In this document: positions 25,932 through 37,371 of the stretch, piece by piece
How the letters are laid out: each line of letters begins with the position of its first letter
Numbering within the stretch: the first letter of the stretch is position 1
Origin: Rhynchonema sp. JSB1_4
Lineage: Eukaryota > Nematoda > Chromadorea > Monhysterida > Xyalidae
Length of the DNA: 64,000 bases
Assembly: GCA_030248065.1 (NCBI GenBank)
Contig: JASAMV010004292.1
Coordinates: 30,582-94,581, forward strand
Reading direction: 5' to 3'
The notes under the pieces: model-generated
Seen by the model: the letters and a program-made list of their open reading frames with translations, nothing else
The model's database searches: none
Told to the model about the DNA's origin: nothing
Translations under genes and position numbers: made by a program

Positions 25932-27384
25932 ATGAACACTGATGATAATAAATATTCATAAGAATCAACTGATCACTGATTTGTCCAGCTTATTATTGTT
26001 CTGTTTCTTTAGCCAGGGAAATAACGATCCTCACAACGAATGATTCATTGATATTTAATGAGTTTCCAACCTGTTTCACAATGATATTTTGGAAATGGTT
26101 GAAACTTTCAGGAGATTTATTTGTTTTTTTTTGACATCGGTATGTAAATTATATGATTCGATATTTTTGGCTGTGTCCTGTGAGCGTTTGTTGTGCGACA
26201 ATTTTCATATCCAGTTTTTCGAACGATGAGATAAAAAATAAAATAATAATCGGCATAACTTTTGGTCAGTATGCTGCGGTTGTGATCCGCCAGAGCTGAA
26301 TCAGTTACAGTTACCATTAAGTGGCCACTTGCCCACCATGGCAGCTTAACATTATCTTTGAAACCTCAGCTAATCAGCATGTGTCCGTTTGACGAGTGCC
26401 AAGCGCCATTCGACACTGAGCACGACATGCGGGCACATTTGGCTGTGGTGCACTGTGACAGACCCCCACAAGCGCTCAAGGTGTATTTGTGACGGATATT
26501 TACGAATGTTGCTGTTGTGTTTTGATGTTTTCTTGAACAGTTTGCTAACAACGTACAAGCTGGCGCAATCGTGCTTTGTGAAAACAAAGAACACATTTTC
26601 ACGCCGCTGGTTGCCTTTCAATCGTTCAGCAGCCGGAATCAACCAGCGAGAACTTGTTCCAGTGTTTAAACATTGGACACCATCATGGCTTGTCCTGACC
26701 AGAGTGTTCCAGTCCTTCCCTAAAACAGGGATGACAATAAAACAAACCTATCAAGGTGCTACGATATATTAAATATGAGACGTTCGTGCGACGCTTATTC
26801 TCATGAAACAAAAAACACCATATATACAGTATTGAGGAACAATAATGGTACGGTTGTATTTTCATTCTGAGCAATTTTATAGTGCGGATAAAGATGGCAC
26901 TAATGATCATGTTAGTCTGTTTTGTTAGTCTGTTTTGTTAGTCTGTCGGCCTCAGTACTTAAGGATTTCAACGCTACAGCATGGGAAAAAAAACAGACTG
27001 ACATCGACAGACTAACATGAGCACGATCCTATCTTTAACACTGTGTTTCGTTGTTCAAAGAAAATGGCTTTCATTATGCGATTTGAAAGTAAATTGGTTC
27101 CAGCAACCGATAACGGCAAATCATTTTGCACATAGCAGTGTGTAAAAATGGAAAATGCGCACCATATTGTTTCGCTATTTGTGTTTCTTACCGGTGAAAC
27201 TTTTGCTTACCCGCTGAATGTATTGTGTGTTTGGCGGACACGAATTGCGCCTGGATCTGGCGCTGTTTTGGCAGTGAAATTTGTGGATGCAATTCACTGT
27301 CCATATCCTACTTATTTTTTAGGCTTTGCCTTAGGCTTACGAACCGAATTCTGGCCCTATTTGGCGCTGGTTTGGCAGTGAAAT
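25932..27384. other. Intergenic stretch between the zinc-finger copies
   Basis: Apart from the orphan exon, I see only repeats here. A small hairpin at about 26908-27017 has TTAGTCTG repeated three times on the left and inverted copies on the right. A block sharing TTTGGCAGTGAAATTTGTGG occurs twice (about 27237-27296 and 27339-27396). No gene is recognised. Confidence 0.55.
26379..26490 (+). pseudogene. Orphan copy of the zinc-finger family's first exon
   Basis: The frame MCPFDEC...DMRAHLAVVH closely matches exon 1 of genes A and B but stops matching at the end of that exon. The next exon (CxxC..FPTEQRF) is not found within the following 1 kb. It is preceded by an AG, as in the intact genes. 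Most likely a fragment left by the duplication that built the cluster. Confidence 0.75.
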
Positions 27385-30300
27385 TTGTGGATCCCCCCGC
27401 ACAATTTCATATCGATCTTGCGCCCATTATCGAGGCGTATCGTCTTTGCATCCGGGTTGTTGGCGTGATGCACGCGGTGATGTTTGCGGGCTTTTTCCAG
27501 TTTCACAAAGTGTACGTGCGCGGACACGCAGTGCACTGGTAGCGTTTGTTGTCGGGATCGTGCATTTTGTCATGCAGATTTCGGTGAATCATGGCAGACG
27601 GTGCATTTGTAGGCTTTCTTGAAGTGATCACTTTTCGAAGGCATGAATCGGGTTTTGACATGGACTTTCTTTCCTGGTTTCTGGACTTGAGCATTGACCA
27701 GTTCGACCACCACTGAATCGCTTTCTTGACTCTCACTCGCAAATGAAGTGTGATATTTTAACACTGGACCAAGTGTTATTTTCAAAATAACACATGATTG
27801 TTAAAAAACAACACCATGAAGTACGTAAGAGAAGTGTTAATTCTGTCAAAGTGACACTTGAGTGTTGTTTTGGACAAAAGGGCGGGAATTTGAAATATTC
27901 TTTGGTATTCCTATGCTTTGTTATTGGCGTCTGATTTTCGTTTGACTTTTGCCTTCACTGATTTTAAATACGTTCTTACACCTGTATTTGTTACAGGGCA
28001 TTCGTTTTATTGCTGTTTTGCGCCACTTTTCAAACATGGTCGAACACAATGTCGAAATTCTAATTCAATGTGCTGATCGCCTTGCATTCCCCGGATCAAC
28101 GCAGGCCGCATCGAAACCGTATCGAACGAACTCAAGACCTGGGTACACATCAAATGTGGACGGCATTTGCCAATCAACTTGCCGGCATCCAAATCACCAG
28201 AATCCAATTCAACAGACATTCCGCTGGGCATGGATTGGATTGCAGTTGTTGGCCGGCCGGCTCAGCTCATGGAATATTCTTGTAGGATTTTTATGTCAAT
28301 CTCAGGCTGAGGCTTAGTGTCAGAAAGCCTTGACGCACACTCAAGTGTATTGTTGCACGCTGCAATCCTAAGCCTGAGATACAAGTCATTCTTTGCAAAT
28401 ATTGAGTCATTCATTTCAATATTGTTTATCCCTTCATTTCTCATTAATCCTGCACATTGAACTATTTTTCTGCTCGATGTTAACTGTTGATGCTTTTGTG
28501 TACTGTGTTTGCTCATGATTTCTAAAACGTCAAAATTCATTGTGCATTCTCTCGATTGCCGTTGGTCTTGGCAACTTCTAAGAAATGACAGTTAAGTCCA
28601 CTTTTGTGCAATAACTACGAGTTGAAAATTTGCCTAAAGGAAGAAAAGTGTCACACAGAGGATAAACACCACCAGGATTTTCACACCATTTCAGAGCCAA
28701 TGTCATTGTTCCAGAGGGTGACGCCAAGCTTTCAGAATCGTGCTTGGTTTCCGTGAGGGCGCGTGTAGTCATGTCAAACTGGGAACCAGAGGGCATTTTT
28801 GATGAAGTAACGCATCACAGATCAGCCTGACCTGTAGAATGCTTAATATACTTCGTCAAAATGGTTTCTAGTTTCCAGTTTCTGACACGACTACACGCGC
28901 TGTGAAAGGCGCATGTGAACAGCCAGCGCTTCCAGTGCAAAAAGTGACACTTAAGTGTTAAAAATTAAGGAGGAAAAAACTACACTTTTGACGCGCAGTG
29001 AGTGTTAAAAAACTACGTAAAAATCCGCAACAGCCGTAATATAACGATCGCGAGTGTTATATTTATAACACTTTTGTGTTAAAAATAACACTTCATTTGC
29101 GAGTGAGGCTGTGACATTGCTTTTTATGTCGCTCAGTTTCGGACTTGAATTTGAAGTAGGTCTTCGGACAGAGTTTGCATCGGTACTTCTTGTTGACTGG
29201 GTCATGTCTGTTGTCGTGTTGTGATGTGTAACGCATTGGCAAGGCGCATACGGTGCACAGTGTTTTAGTATCCAGGCCGAGCTGCAAGATGTAAATGTGA
29301 GCGGCATCGGATTAAGTCACCTTGGCACCAATGAATTTCAAAATGTCCTAAAGATCAGAAAAATCACGTGACCAAAGCAGAATCCAGCGGGATCCGGAAT
29401 CCGAGTTTAGAATCGATTTTTTGACTCAGACATTTACAAAAGCAAACTAAGAGGACTGCACCTTTCTTGTGATGGTGCCCATAGCAGATGATTGAGCTTG
29501 ATTGGCCGTTTCATTCTGTTGATCGGATTTCAGCTCGTTTCCAATCATCGGAATGATTCGAGGTCGTTCATCTTTGTGGCATTGTTGCACGTGCGTTTGC
29601 ACTTCTGACCAATCGTGGAAATAAGCCTGCAAAATTTATTGCCCATCCGTGCCACTTTCCTGCGCTTGTTATCATGCCCATTGCTTCGCCCAAATTTGCT
29701 GATCTAGAAAAATATTATGCGCAATACAAACTGCAGCTAGTACACCTGTTCGCATTGTGAGCACTGCATCGATTTATCGGTGGGATCGTGGATCGAAGCG
29801 AAATGCGACGGGGAATCGGGTTGCGCGCAGATTAGACATAACGTCTGATTGGGTGTGCTTGCTGAAGGTGCACTTGCCTAAAAGAGAAGCACAGACTAAG
29901 GAAAGTCCAGCGCACAAGCAAAGGCGAAAATTTCGTAAAAGCATAAAACCAATTCACATGTCCCAGATCTTTTTGGCGTCACTTGTACACGTACTGACGA
30001 TAACCTGGTGCGCCGCCCGTCTGTGAAAATGGGTGGGCACGAGCAAACAAATAGCATATGCCGTACAACACTCATACGGTGCAACGTGCACTTGATTTTA
30101 GAGCACGCACTTTTATTTTACTGGCTTGTTGAGTGAATAACACCGGCCTGGCTCCCTCCACCCCAACATGATGACGTTTCATGTGACTGTCAGCTGCGCT
30201 GTGATGCGGGAAGTAGACGTCGATGCAAATGGAGCATTTGAGTGTTTTGCCGGTCGGATCGTGCACATTCGAATGTGTGCCCTTGTATGGCAGACCACAC

Positions 30301-31211
30301 ACAGAGCAGGGGTTGGACATGGGAACGGGTTTGGGAGATTCGATCTGGAAATTTAGGTTGCGTATTTTTATTGGCCCCATATAATTTGTGCCTGATCAAT
30401 ATGAAAGGCATTGACGGAATGGATGGAAGAAGTATGTTGGTTACACACATGGATCGCAAGGTCTTCGAGTGGGTGGACACAGACATGCTCGATTGTCGTA
30501 AAGAAATGCGATCATACGCAATCAGTCTGGTAAACCGAACCTGTACTTGTTCCAGACTTGTCAGTCCGTTTGATGCTGATGATGCACGACTTTGCGTGCG
30601 GGACAGCGACCTTGACGACGTGCGGGATGGAGGTGGGCGAAACGATGGTGCGTCAGGCTCATCACGGATGGCTGAGTATTTTGATTTTTCCAAGAAAAAC
30701 ATCATCTGCTTCAATTTGTTGGATCGCGTTTTTCTTTCTTTTCCCGTTTCTTTCCGTTTAGGATTTAACCCAAGCGAATGGTGATGATTTGTGATCACTC
30801 TTGTCTCTGTTTCGTCAAGGAGAATAAAACAGAAACAATAATTGAAAGAAGTTTACTAACTATTTTGTGTATTGTTCAGCAACAGCTCAGTTTGTGGACT
30901 CACTGGTTCCAACTTTACCCTCGGGGCACTAGGCCGTAGAGGGGTGGTGCCCCGCACGCGAACTGAAAAGATAAGGGTAACTCTTTGCTACAACTATGCT
31001 ATGCCCACAATCGGTGGTATTTTGTCAGCCAAATTCTTTATCTCCTGAAACTAACATGGCAATTCTTGTGGTGTCGTTGAACGAGTGATGCTTGTGTCTT
31101 CAAGGGATTGTCTTGTCTCTTTTGCGCAACTGCAGTCGGTGCACCAGCACGACACTGATTGACCAATTTGCTCAGCTGCACCGTCAGAATTGGATTGAAT
31201 CGAACTTCACC
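27385..31211 (-). pseudogene. Third multi-zinc-finger paralogue, 5'-truncated and disrupted
   Basis: Exon-by-exon matches to gene A on the opposite strand: 31211-31056 (exon 3), 30962-30861 (exon 4, RVKLEP), 30671-30541 (exon 5), 30344-30111 (exon 6), 29877-29746 (exon 8), 29626-29462 (exon 9), and 29281 to about 27385 (exon 11). Exons 1-2 are not found upstream. The exon-3 match is 8 nt longer than in A, so its phase no longer fits exon 4. The exon-11 match is cut by a 1.38-kb transposon and then shows at least two frame changes (near 27585 and 27503). The other exons still have intact frames and splice sites, so inactivation looks recent. Confidence 0.85.
27732..29107. mobile_element. 1376-bp transposon inserted in an exon of the third zinc-finger copy
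   Basis: Terminal inverted repeats start CTCACTCGCAAATGAAGTGT and end with the reverse complement; they extend about 32 bp. Just inside, short TAACACTT and AAGTGTTA words recur in both orientations near both ends, like subterminal binding sites. Removing the element rejoins a frame aligned to gene A exon 11. The target duplication is unclear (2 bp at most). No transposase domain is recognised, so it is probably non-autonomous. Confidence 0.82.
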
Positions 31212-31289
31212 CTGCAGAATGGAATGTTCAGCTTCGCTCGACTGGATTACAGCCATGATAAGGCAAGGGCGGCGAAACAAAGCGTGAGA

Positions 31290-31591
31290 GATCAATAACG
31301 CTGCGGTTTAGCTTTGTGGGCACGCCTTGCCTTATGTCGATCTGTCGGTGCAGCTTCGACCCATAATGCCAGACCGCAGTAGCGCCCTGGCCTTAGCGCC
31401 AGTGGACATCGCTATAAACCGAAAGGCTTCAACCCAACTGTTAGAGTGAAACATGTGAAGAGTGAGCTGGCACTTTTGTCATTGACAAGATCCAGGGCGC
31501 CATTGCAGTCTGGCAATATGGGCTGAAACTGAACCTATACAGATCTAACGCAACGTGTGCCAACAAACCTAAACCGCAACGTCATTGATCT
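31290..31591. mobile_element. Fold-back element with ~105-bp inverted arms
   Basis: The left arm begins ATCAATAACGCTGCGGTTTA and the right arm ends TAAACCGCAACGTCATTGAT. The arms match over about 105 bp with scattered differences, including a CCAGACxGCAxTxGCGCCCTGG block. It is non-coding. It lies next to the truncation point of the broken zinc-finger gene. Confidence 0.7.
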
Positions 31592-32467
31592 ATCATCTTT
31601 TGTGCAATGCACGTCCTGTCCAGTGCAAGACACCAGTGCACAGACCGAGCAGTAAACCGACAGTCTGCCCTCATTGTTTTGAATTTCGGTCACAACAAAG
31701 AATGTTCACCACATGCAATGCTGATCCACTTCAAAATTGACCACAAAGGTGGTAGCATTGCATGTTGTACTGAAGTGTGAATGATCGAGCGCTTGCAGAC
31801 TGGCGGTGCACCTGACGTTCCTCAATGTTTAGAGTTAAGCTCCAACCGAATGAAAGTCAAAACGTTTGACGAGATTGATGTTTCGCGTTCCTCCACTCAG
31901 ATTCGGGTTGTTTCAAGTTGGGTTGTATCCGAGTGGCACGGAACGAGTGAATCGTTAGGTTAGCGGTAGTAAAGTTCTCGAATGTCCGTTCACCATTCTC
32001 AAAACTTGTTTTAATGAAAAGCTTTTGGAGACAGTCGGCCTACATGGCGACGGTGTGGACTGGGTATAAACTTTTGAGGCGCCATCTCCGTCGACCATTC
32101 GCAAAAGCTGTCGAATGTCCAAGTCCACCATCTCTGTCCAATCCAAACTCCACCATGTTCGAAACAGTTGCTGAATGACCACCATCCCTATCCACCACGA
32201 TAATGTGCATTAAATCTTGAATTTCTAAAATCAAAATTGTTTCATAACAATCAATCATTGGTGGCCAGAATTTTGTTTATTTGTCAAATGGGAGTGATTG
32301 CACCAGTGAACTAGCCGTCAATCAACCAACTCAGTCAGATGTTGTGGGGTACAGGTATCAAAAGTGTCACGTTCGGTTGGTGTTGCCATGATCGCTATGC
32401 TCCTCCACGAATATGCACAGAATAGAACTGCAACCGTTCGCTGGCGACTTGGATAGTCAAGGATTAA
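31592..32467. other. Intergenic stretch without recognised features
   Basis: No gene or domain is recognised. The part near 31990-32200 contains loosely repeated TGGTGGA/TCCACCAT words and GACGGTGTGGACT-type blocks in both orientations, possibly an old degraded element. Confidence 0.4.
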
Positions 32468-34174
32468 GGGCGCGTATAGATTGAACTGGAAATATTTCTG
32501 GAGCAACAGTTTTTTATTCTATGTCCGAAAACCAGAAATATCTCCAGCTCAATCTATACACAACCTGGAAATTTTTCTGGAGCAACAATTTTTTCTTCGA
32601 TGTCACAGATCCAGAAATATCTCCAGCTCAATCTATACGCAAAACTGGAAATATTTCTGGAGCAGTTCGTAACATTTATGTGTCCAAGTTATTCAAGAAA
32701 AACCGTGGTATGAGTGCATGCAACATTTGCTTTGATTACAGTGTGTGCCAAATTATAACATGAATTATTGTTTGTGCAGCAACAGTTTGATGGTGATAAA
32801 ACGCAAAGTACACCCAACATCGCTTTGATTTTTTTCAAAGTTTGCCAAGCTAAACTTACTATTTTGCAAACATGTTTTCACATGCCTGAGAACGCGTTAA
32901 AGGGGGCCTTTCGCATTTCAAACCGCCTTCAAACTTTGCACGCATTTGAATATTGTTCAGGGCGTTGTTAAACTCTCACGCACCAAGAACCCAATCTGCA
33001 GCATGCGACCAGGAGATGCACTTTAAGAAGAACATACGGGAACAAAGTGTGCCGCGGACCAGCCCAATTTATACCTGCGCATTCAGGCAAACTGCTTGAT
33101 CAAAAAGGTGTCAAGGCGAATGAATGTTTCGCACGAAACGTGCAACACCACTAACTATGGAATTTCGCTTTTTATATTTCGAATTTCAACGAATTGTTCT
33201 AGCGCGACAAGCAGACCTTGAAACATTTAGCAGCCACGCATGAACAATTCGTTGCAATTCGAAATAAAAAGAAAAGCGAAATTCTATAGTGAGGAAGGGG
33301 CAAATATCGTGCGAAACATTCTGCGCCTTGACCGCCCTTGTCATAAGGCGAGCTGCCTGAATGCGCAGGTAGAAATTGGGCTGGTCCGCATTTGATTTTG
33401 TTCGCGGATGTTCCCCTTGAAGGGGATCTCCTGACCGCATGCTGAACGTTAGACCTCCGGTGTGTTTGACTTTTATGACGCCTTGACCACTGTCACAGCC
33501 GAAGACACATGCGAAGTTTGAAGGGCGTTTGAAATGCGAAAGGCCCCCTTTAAGAAGAAAAATTTGCACCTGAAAATTTTAGTTGAGCACCCTGTTCTGA
33601 ACCAATGGTTTTTAAATGTGCACAAAGTGACACAATGAAAATTCTAACGAGATCGCTTGCATACCACAAAAACAAAACAAAGTACATACCGAGGTCGGAA
33701 GCTCAATTCTGATAACGCACCAAATTAGGGGCATCGTTTAGAATTCTCGGGCATGTGAAAGCATGTTTACAAAATAGCGAATATAGCTTGGCAAATATAA
33801 CTTTAAAAAATCTAAGGCTGATGTTCGGTGTACTTTGCGTTTTATCACCATTCAACTGTTGCTGCACAAACAATAATCCATGATATAATTTGGCACACCC
33901 TGTAATCAAAGAAAATGTTGCATGCACTCACACCACATTTTTTCTTGAATAAGCTGGGCGCATAAATGTTTCGAACTGCTCCAGAAATATCTCCAGTTTT
34001 GCGTATAGATTGAGCTGGAGATATTTCTGGATCTGTGACATAGAATAAAAAACATGGCTCCAGAAATATCTCCAGTTTTGCGTATATAGATTGGGCTGGA
34101 GATATTTCTGGCTTTCGGACATAGAATAAAAATTGTTGCTCCAGAAATATTTCCAGTTCAATCTATACGCGCCC
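32468..34174. mobile_element. 1.7-kb TAA-flanked fold-back element (PIF/Harbinger-like)
   Basis: Ends GGGCGCGTATAGATTGAACT and AGTTCAATCTATACGCGCCC are exact reverse complements, flanked by TAA (32465-32467 and 34175-34177). Arms of about 430 bp carry several internal copies of CCAGAAATATCTCCAG in both orientations. A second, unrelated element (32901-33549) is nested inside. No transposase is recognised. Confidence 0.83.
32901..33549. mobile_element. 649-bp fold-back element nested in the 32468-34174 element
   Basis: Inverted ends AGGGGGCCTTTCGCATTTCA and TGAAATGCGAAAGGCCCCCT are flanked by TTAA (32897-32900 and 33550-33553). The body is also largely self-complementary around a centre near 33220. 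TTAA duplication suggests piggyBac-type mobilisation, although the end sequence is not a classic piggyBac end. It must be younger than its host element. Confidence 0.72.
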
Positions 34175-34220
34175 TAAAATGGCATTGGCAAAATGCCCAA
34201 TTTTAACAATATTAATCAGT

Positions 34221-36309
34221 TCAGACGATGTCGACTCCGCCTTGACGTTCTTTGAATTTGTCGTATTTGTCCTTGTTGCCGAAGTAGCCGAATCGCAGAT
34301 GACTGTATTCGAGCGCACATTTGTAGACGAACAGGTGCTGAAATGAACATGTTTAAAAAGTGAATAGCAAGTATACCTCCTTCTGGACCGCTTCAACATT
34401 TTCAGCCCCCTCAACAGCATATAGGACAACAGGTATTGGTGGCACAATGACTTTATAAGAACTGGTCAACTTTTTTCCTGAATCGTAAAGCAGGAAAGTG
34501 ACGGGGCAATGACGTTGCGTTGCACAATCACGCACAAAGAATGCAGTCACCAAAAATGTTTCAGACCCGCAGCAACGTGGGTGCTCTGCTGGATTATTTT
34601 CAGATGAAAATGTTTTGCGAGAATCACAAGTAGCACAGTAGTTAAGAGTGACTGAACGTGAAAATCAGGATTGATTTTAATGAATTCCTATATGGTCATT
34701 GTGCGACCAATACATACCTGCGATTCATGCTGCACGGCCGATGCGCGTTGGTGACGGATGTATCTCAGATTCGCCTCGATGTCGATCGGCCTACCAGATT
34801 CGATCTGCGTGACCAACATGTCCACCATCACAAATGTGCCTAAATTGTTTAAAGACAACATCAGTGTGCAGTGCACGTGTATCATTATGTGTGCCAATAC
34901 TAGTGTTGCACCGTCGTTGATGGTAAAGCTTGATACGGATAGAGCTGGTTCCCAGTTGTGACTTGCCGCGGGATTCGGCCCACATTTGGTTCTAAGCACA
35001 ACTATTCGTTGCTTGAATGAGTGATCGATTGGTTCTTGCCGATTAATGCATTGGTCAATTGACTCTGACCAAAAGTGCCCTCAAGTTGCACTGTGGTTGC
35101 GTGTGTGCGAGCAACCAGCATTATGACAACCAACCACTTCGTCCAGCGCCGTCCGAGCAGTGCACAACCAGTGGTCGATCGCCATTTGAATCGAGCAATT
35201 TGGCTCGCAGTTTCATGACGGCCTTTGCACTCGGCGGCACATTGCGCTCGGACGGCCACGGCCACCACCAATGACGCACTGTGCGTGGCGCGTAGCCCGT
35301 GACGGTCACCTGGTGGAGTGATCAGGTACAATTGCCCTTTGGCTGGACAAGCGCGACATCACACCACGACACGACTGACGTGTATGCATGCACGCTACAG
35401 TACCAGAACATTAAAAAAACAGATCACAATTTGTGTACTAATTGAAAAAAACGTCAGCGACTTGTCAAGCCTTAATAAATGAAAGCCGTCACCAGTGCGC
35501 TAAACACGTATTATACCTCCAATTTACGAATCGCCGCGTAGCATCCGCCGGCCAGATATTTATTTGTGCCACCGATGTTGCAGATGGAAAATTGTCCTGC
35601 AAAGAGAAATGCATGCTGCCACTTTTCTGGCAATTGCCAGATGCCAGTATCACGATCATAACGTGAGCACAACGAACCAATGACTTTGGTTTCACCTTCG
35701 TGTTGTGGGAAATATTCGGATGATGTTCATAGCCGTGTTCCACCATCGCACACAGCATCACTATGTTCACCACGTCTTCCTAAACAGAAGATTTTGAAAA
35801 CTTGAATTGTGTAATTATCATTTTCTATGCATTATTCGGCAAAAAGGCAGCGTTTTAGGTTTCGATTGTTTAGCAGGCATTAGGTATATGTATATACCTG
35901 CCAGACCATTCGCCAGAAATCCTCTTGCGTGGCATCGGTTGGGCCCTGTGTACAGATAGTCTTCAACTTGCCGCCAGCAATCTGTAAGCTGATGAAACAT
36001 TGGTGCCAGGTGCACAATAGGTAAATAAAACTTGCAAAACTGAATGACCCAGTTGGCGTGAATGTAATCGCCGGTGCCGTGGTCGGTCAGCACGACGCGC
36101 GTGGCGTCGAAACATTGGATGTCTTTGTACCGATTCTTGGTTTCGTTGGCCTGCAAACAGACAAATAAATTGTAGAACTCCTGCTTTTGTACCCGTGCAT
36201 GCACAAGTGGAACAGGTTTGTCTCACCACAAACGCAGCGACCGTCGTTGTTGTGTCCGGCGGCTGGCAAGCGCGCGCGGCGTGAAACTCGCGACGACAAC
36301 CTGCCACTC
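34221..36309 (-). CDS. Receptor-type protein tyrosine phosphatase, PTPRN/IA-2-like (3' part)
   Basis: Cytoplasmic phosphatase domain. Exons: 36309-36227, 36150-36049, 35981-35898, 35779-35674, 35596-35517 (or from 35626), 35309-35135, 34839-34718 and 34337-34221; phases agree. Seen in order: KNRYKDI, GDYIHANW, TQGPTDATQEDFWRMVWQ, NIVMLCAMVEHGYE, and the P-loop HCSDGAGRSG. The loop that should carry WPD reads WPWPSERNVP, so the general-acid Asp is absent, and the P-loop has Asp after HCS; both fit the catalytically weak PTPRN group, whose members sit in dense-core secretory granules. The upstream exons (extracellular region and membrane segment) are not identified. One short intron (35673-35597) has an uncertain boundary. 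A full-length MITE sits in the intron before the last exon. Confidence 0.78.
34436..34710. mobile_element. TA-flanked MITE, family 1 copy 2
   Basis: A 275-bp element in the last intron of the phosphatase gene, inverted relative to the copy at 945-1216. Ends TTGGTGGCACAATG and CATTGTGCGACCAA, flanked by TA (34434-34435 and 34711-34712). The right TA overlaps the intron's donor region (GTATGTA), only a few bases from the exon end at 34718. Confidence 0.85.
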
Positions 36310-36992
36310 CTGCACAACACACACCAGCACGTTATTTGGTTCCAGAACTTTAGTTGAACAAAAATGTGAATGTGAACAGGTGCGCACAGCCTGTTTTCAC
36401 GGATGGACGGTGCACTGGTATAGATATACATTGTACATCGTCAGTGTGATTGCACCAGATAGTCGGACAGCGAAGCACAGTCAGAAGAGACGTGTATCTC
36501 TCGCAAAATAGTCAATGTTGTGCAGAAGGTGAAATGCCAAGAACCAAACCTTGCTGCAACGTTTTGTCAACTAGTGATTTCAAGCACAGATTGATGCACC
36601 GTTTGGGTACGTCGACTGCGGTCGTGACCGGTGGTTCATTGTCGGTACCTTCTGATTCTTCCTCGTCATCATGTCATGTTTCGACTGCGCTTTTCCCATT
36701 TTTATGTTAGCTCGTTTTTGGTGTTTTCATTCAAAATCGTTTGTTTTTGGATAAAAATATTGTCTTTTTATGTGGTAGTAGATGATGACCAGTGTTCGAA
36801 CGGGATCCCGATCCCGATCCCGATCCCGGGATCCCGGGCTCTTTTTCTGATCCCGATCCCGATCCCGTCATTTTGAAAAAGTCAATCCCGATCCCGATCC
36901 CGATCCCGCCCAAAAAAGTACCGGGATCGGGATTAAGTTTTGAGAACAAAAAGTAAAAAATTATGCAATCATAATTCGACAAGCTGTTGTAA

Positions 36993-37348
36993 GGGCGCAG
37001 CCATGCAAACGCGGGCGCGGGTCGCGGGTCAGAAAAATATTGTATTTGTCCAACAATCGCCCCGCGATTGCATGGCCGCACTTGCGGGTCGCGGTTTGCG
37101 GGTCACTTGAAAACATTAGTTTGGCTGCAACACGCAAAACTTAACCCATCAGCGTCGAGCCAACGTCGCAGACTGCCGTAGCACAGCGCTGATTGGTTCA
37201 TTGTGTGTGTAGTGGCTAAATAAATGTTTCAAGTGACCCGCAAACAGCGACCCGCAAGTGCGGCCATGCAAACGCGGGGCGGTCATTGGACATAGAATAC
37301 ATATTTTTCTGACCCGCGACCCGCGCCCGCGTTTGCATGGCCGCGCCC
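36993..37348. mobile_element. TAA-flanked MITE nested in the hAT remnant (PIF/Harbinger-like)
   Basis: A 356-bp element with ends GGGCGCAGCCATGCAAACGC and GCGTTTGCATGGCCGCGCCC and TAA at 36990-36992 and 37349-37351. The arms of about 120 bp contain repeated CGGGTCGCGGGTC-type words. Its position inside the hAT remnant orders the two insertions. Confidence 0.83.
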
Positions 37349-37371
37349 TAAGAGGTGCTCGACCGCTGATT

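Noticed and set aside
27949..28540. Candidate transposase frames inside the 1376-bp element
   Set aside because: Three short overlapping frames without any transposase motif.
34353..34447. Open frame VLYAVEGAENVEAVQKE as a phosphatase exon
   Set aside because: No acceptor precedes it and the exon ending HESQ (34718) joins directly in phase to HLFVYKCALEY (34337), matching the expected domain order.
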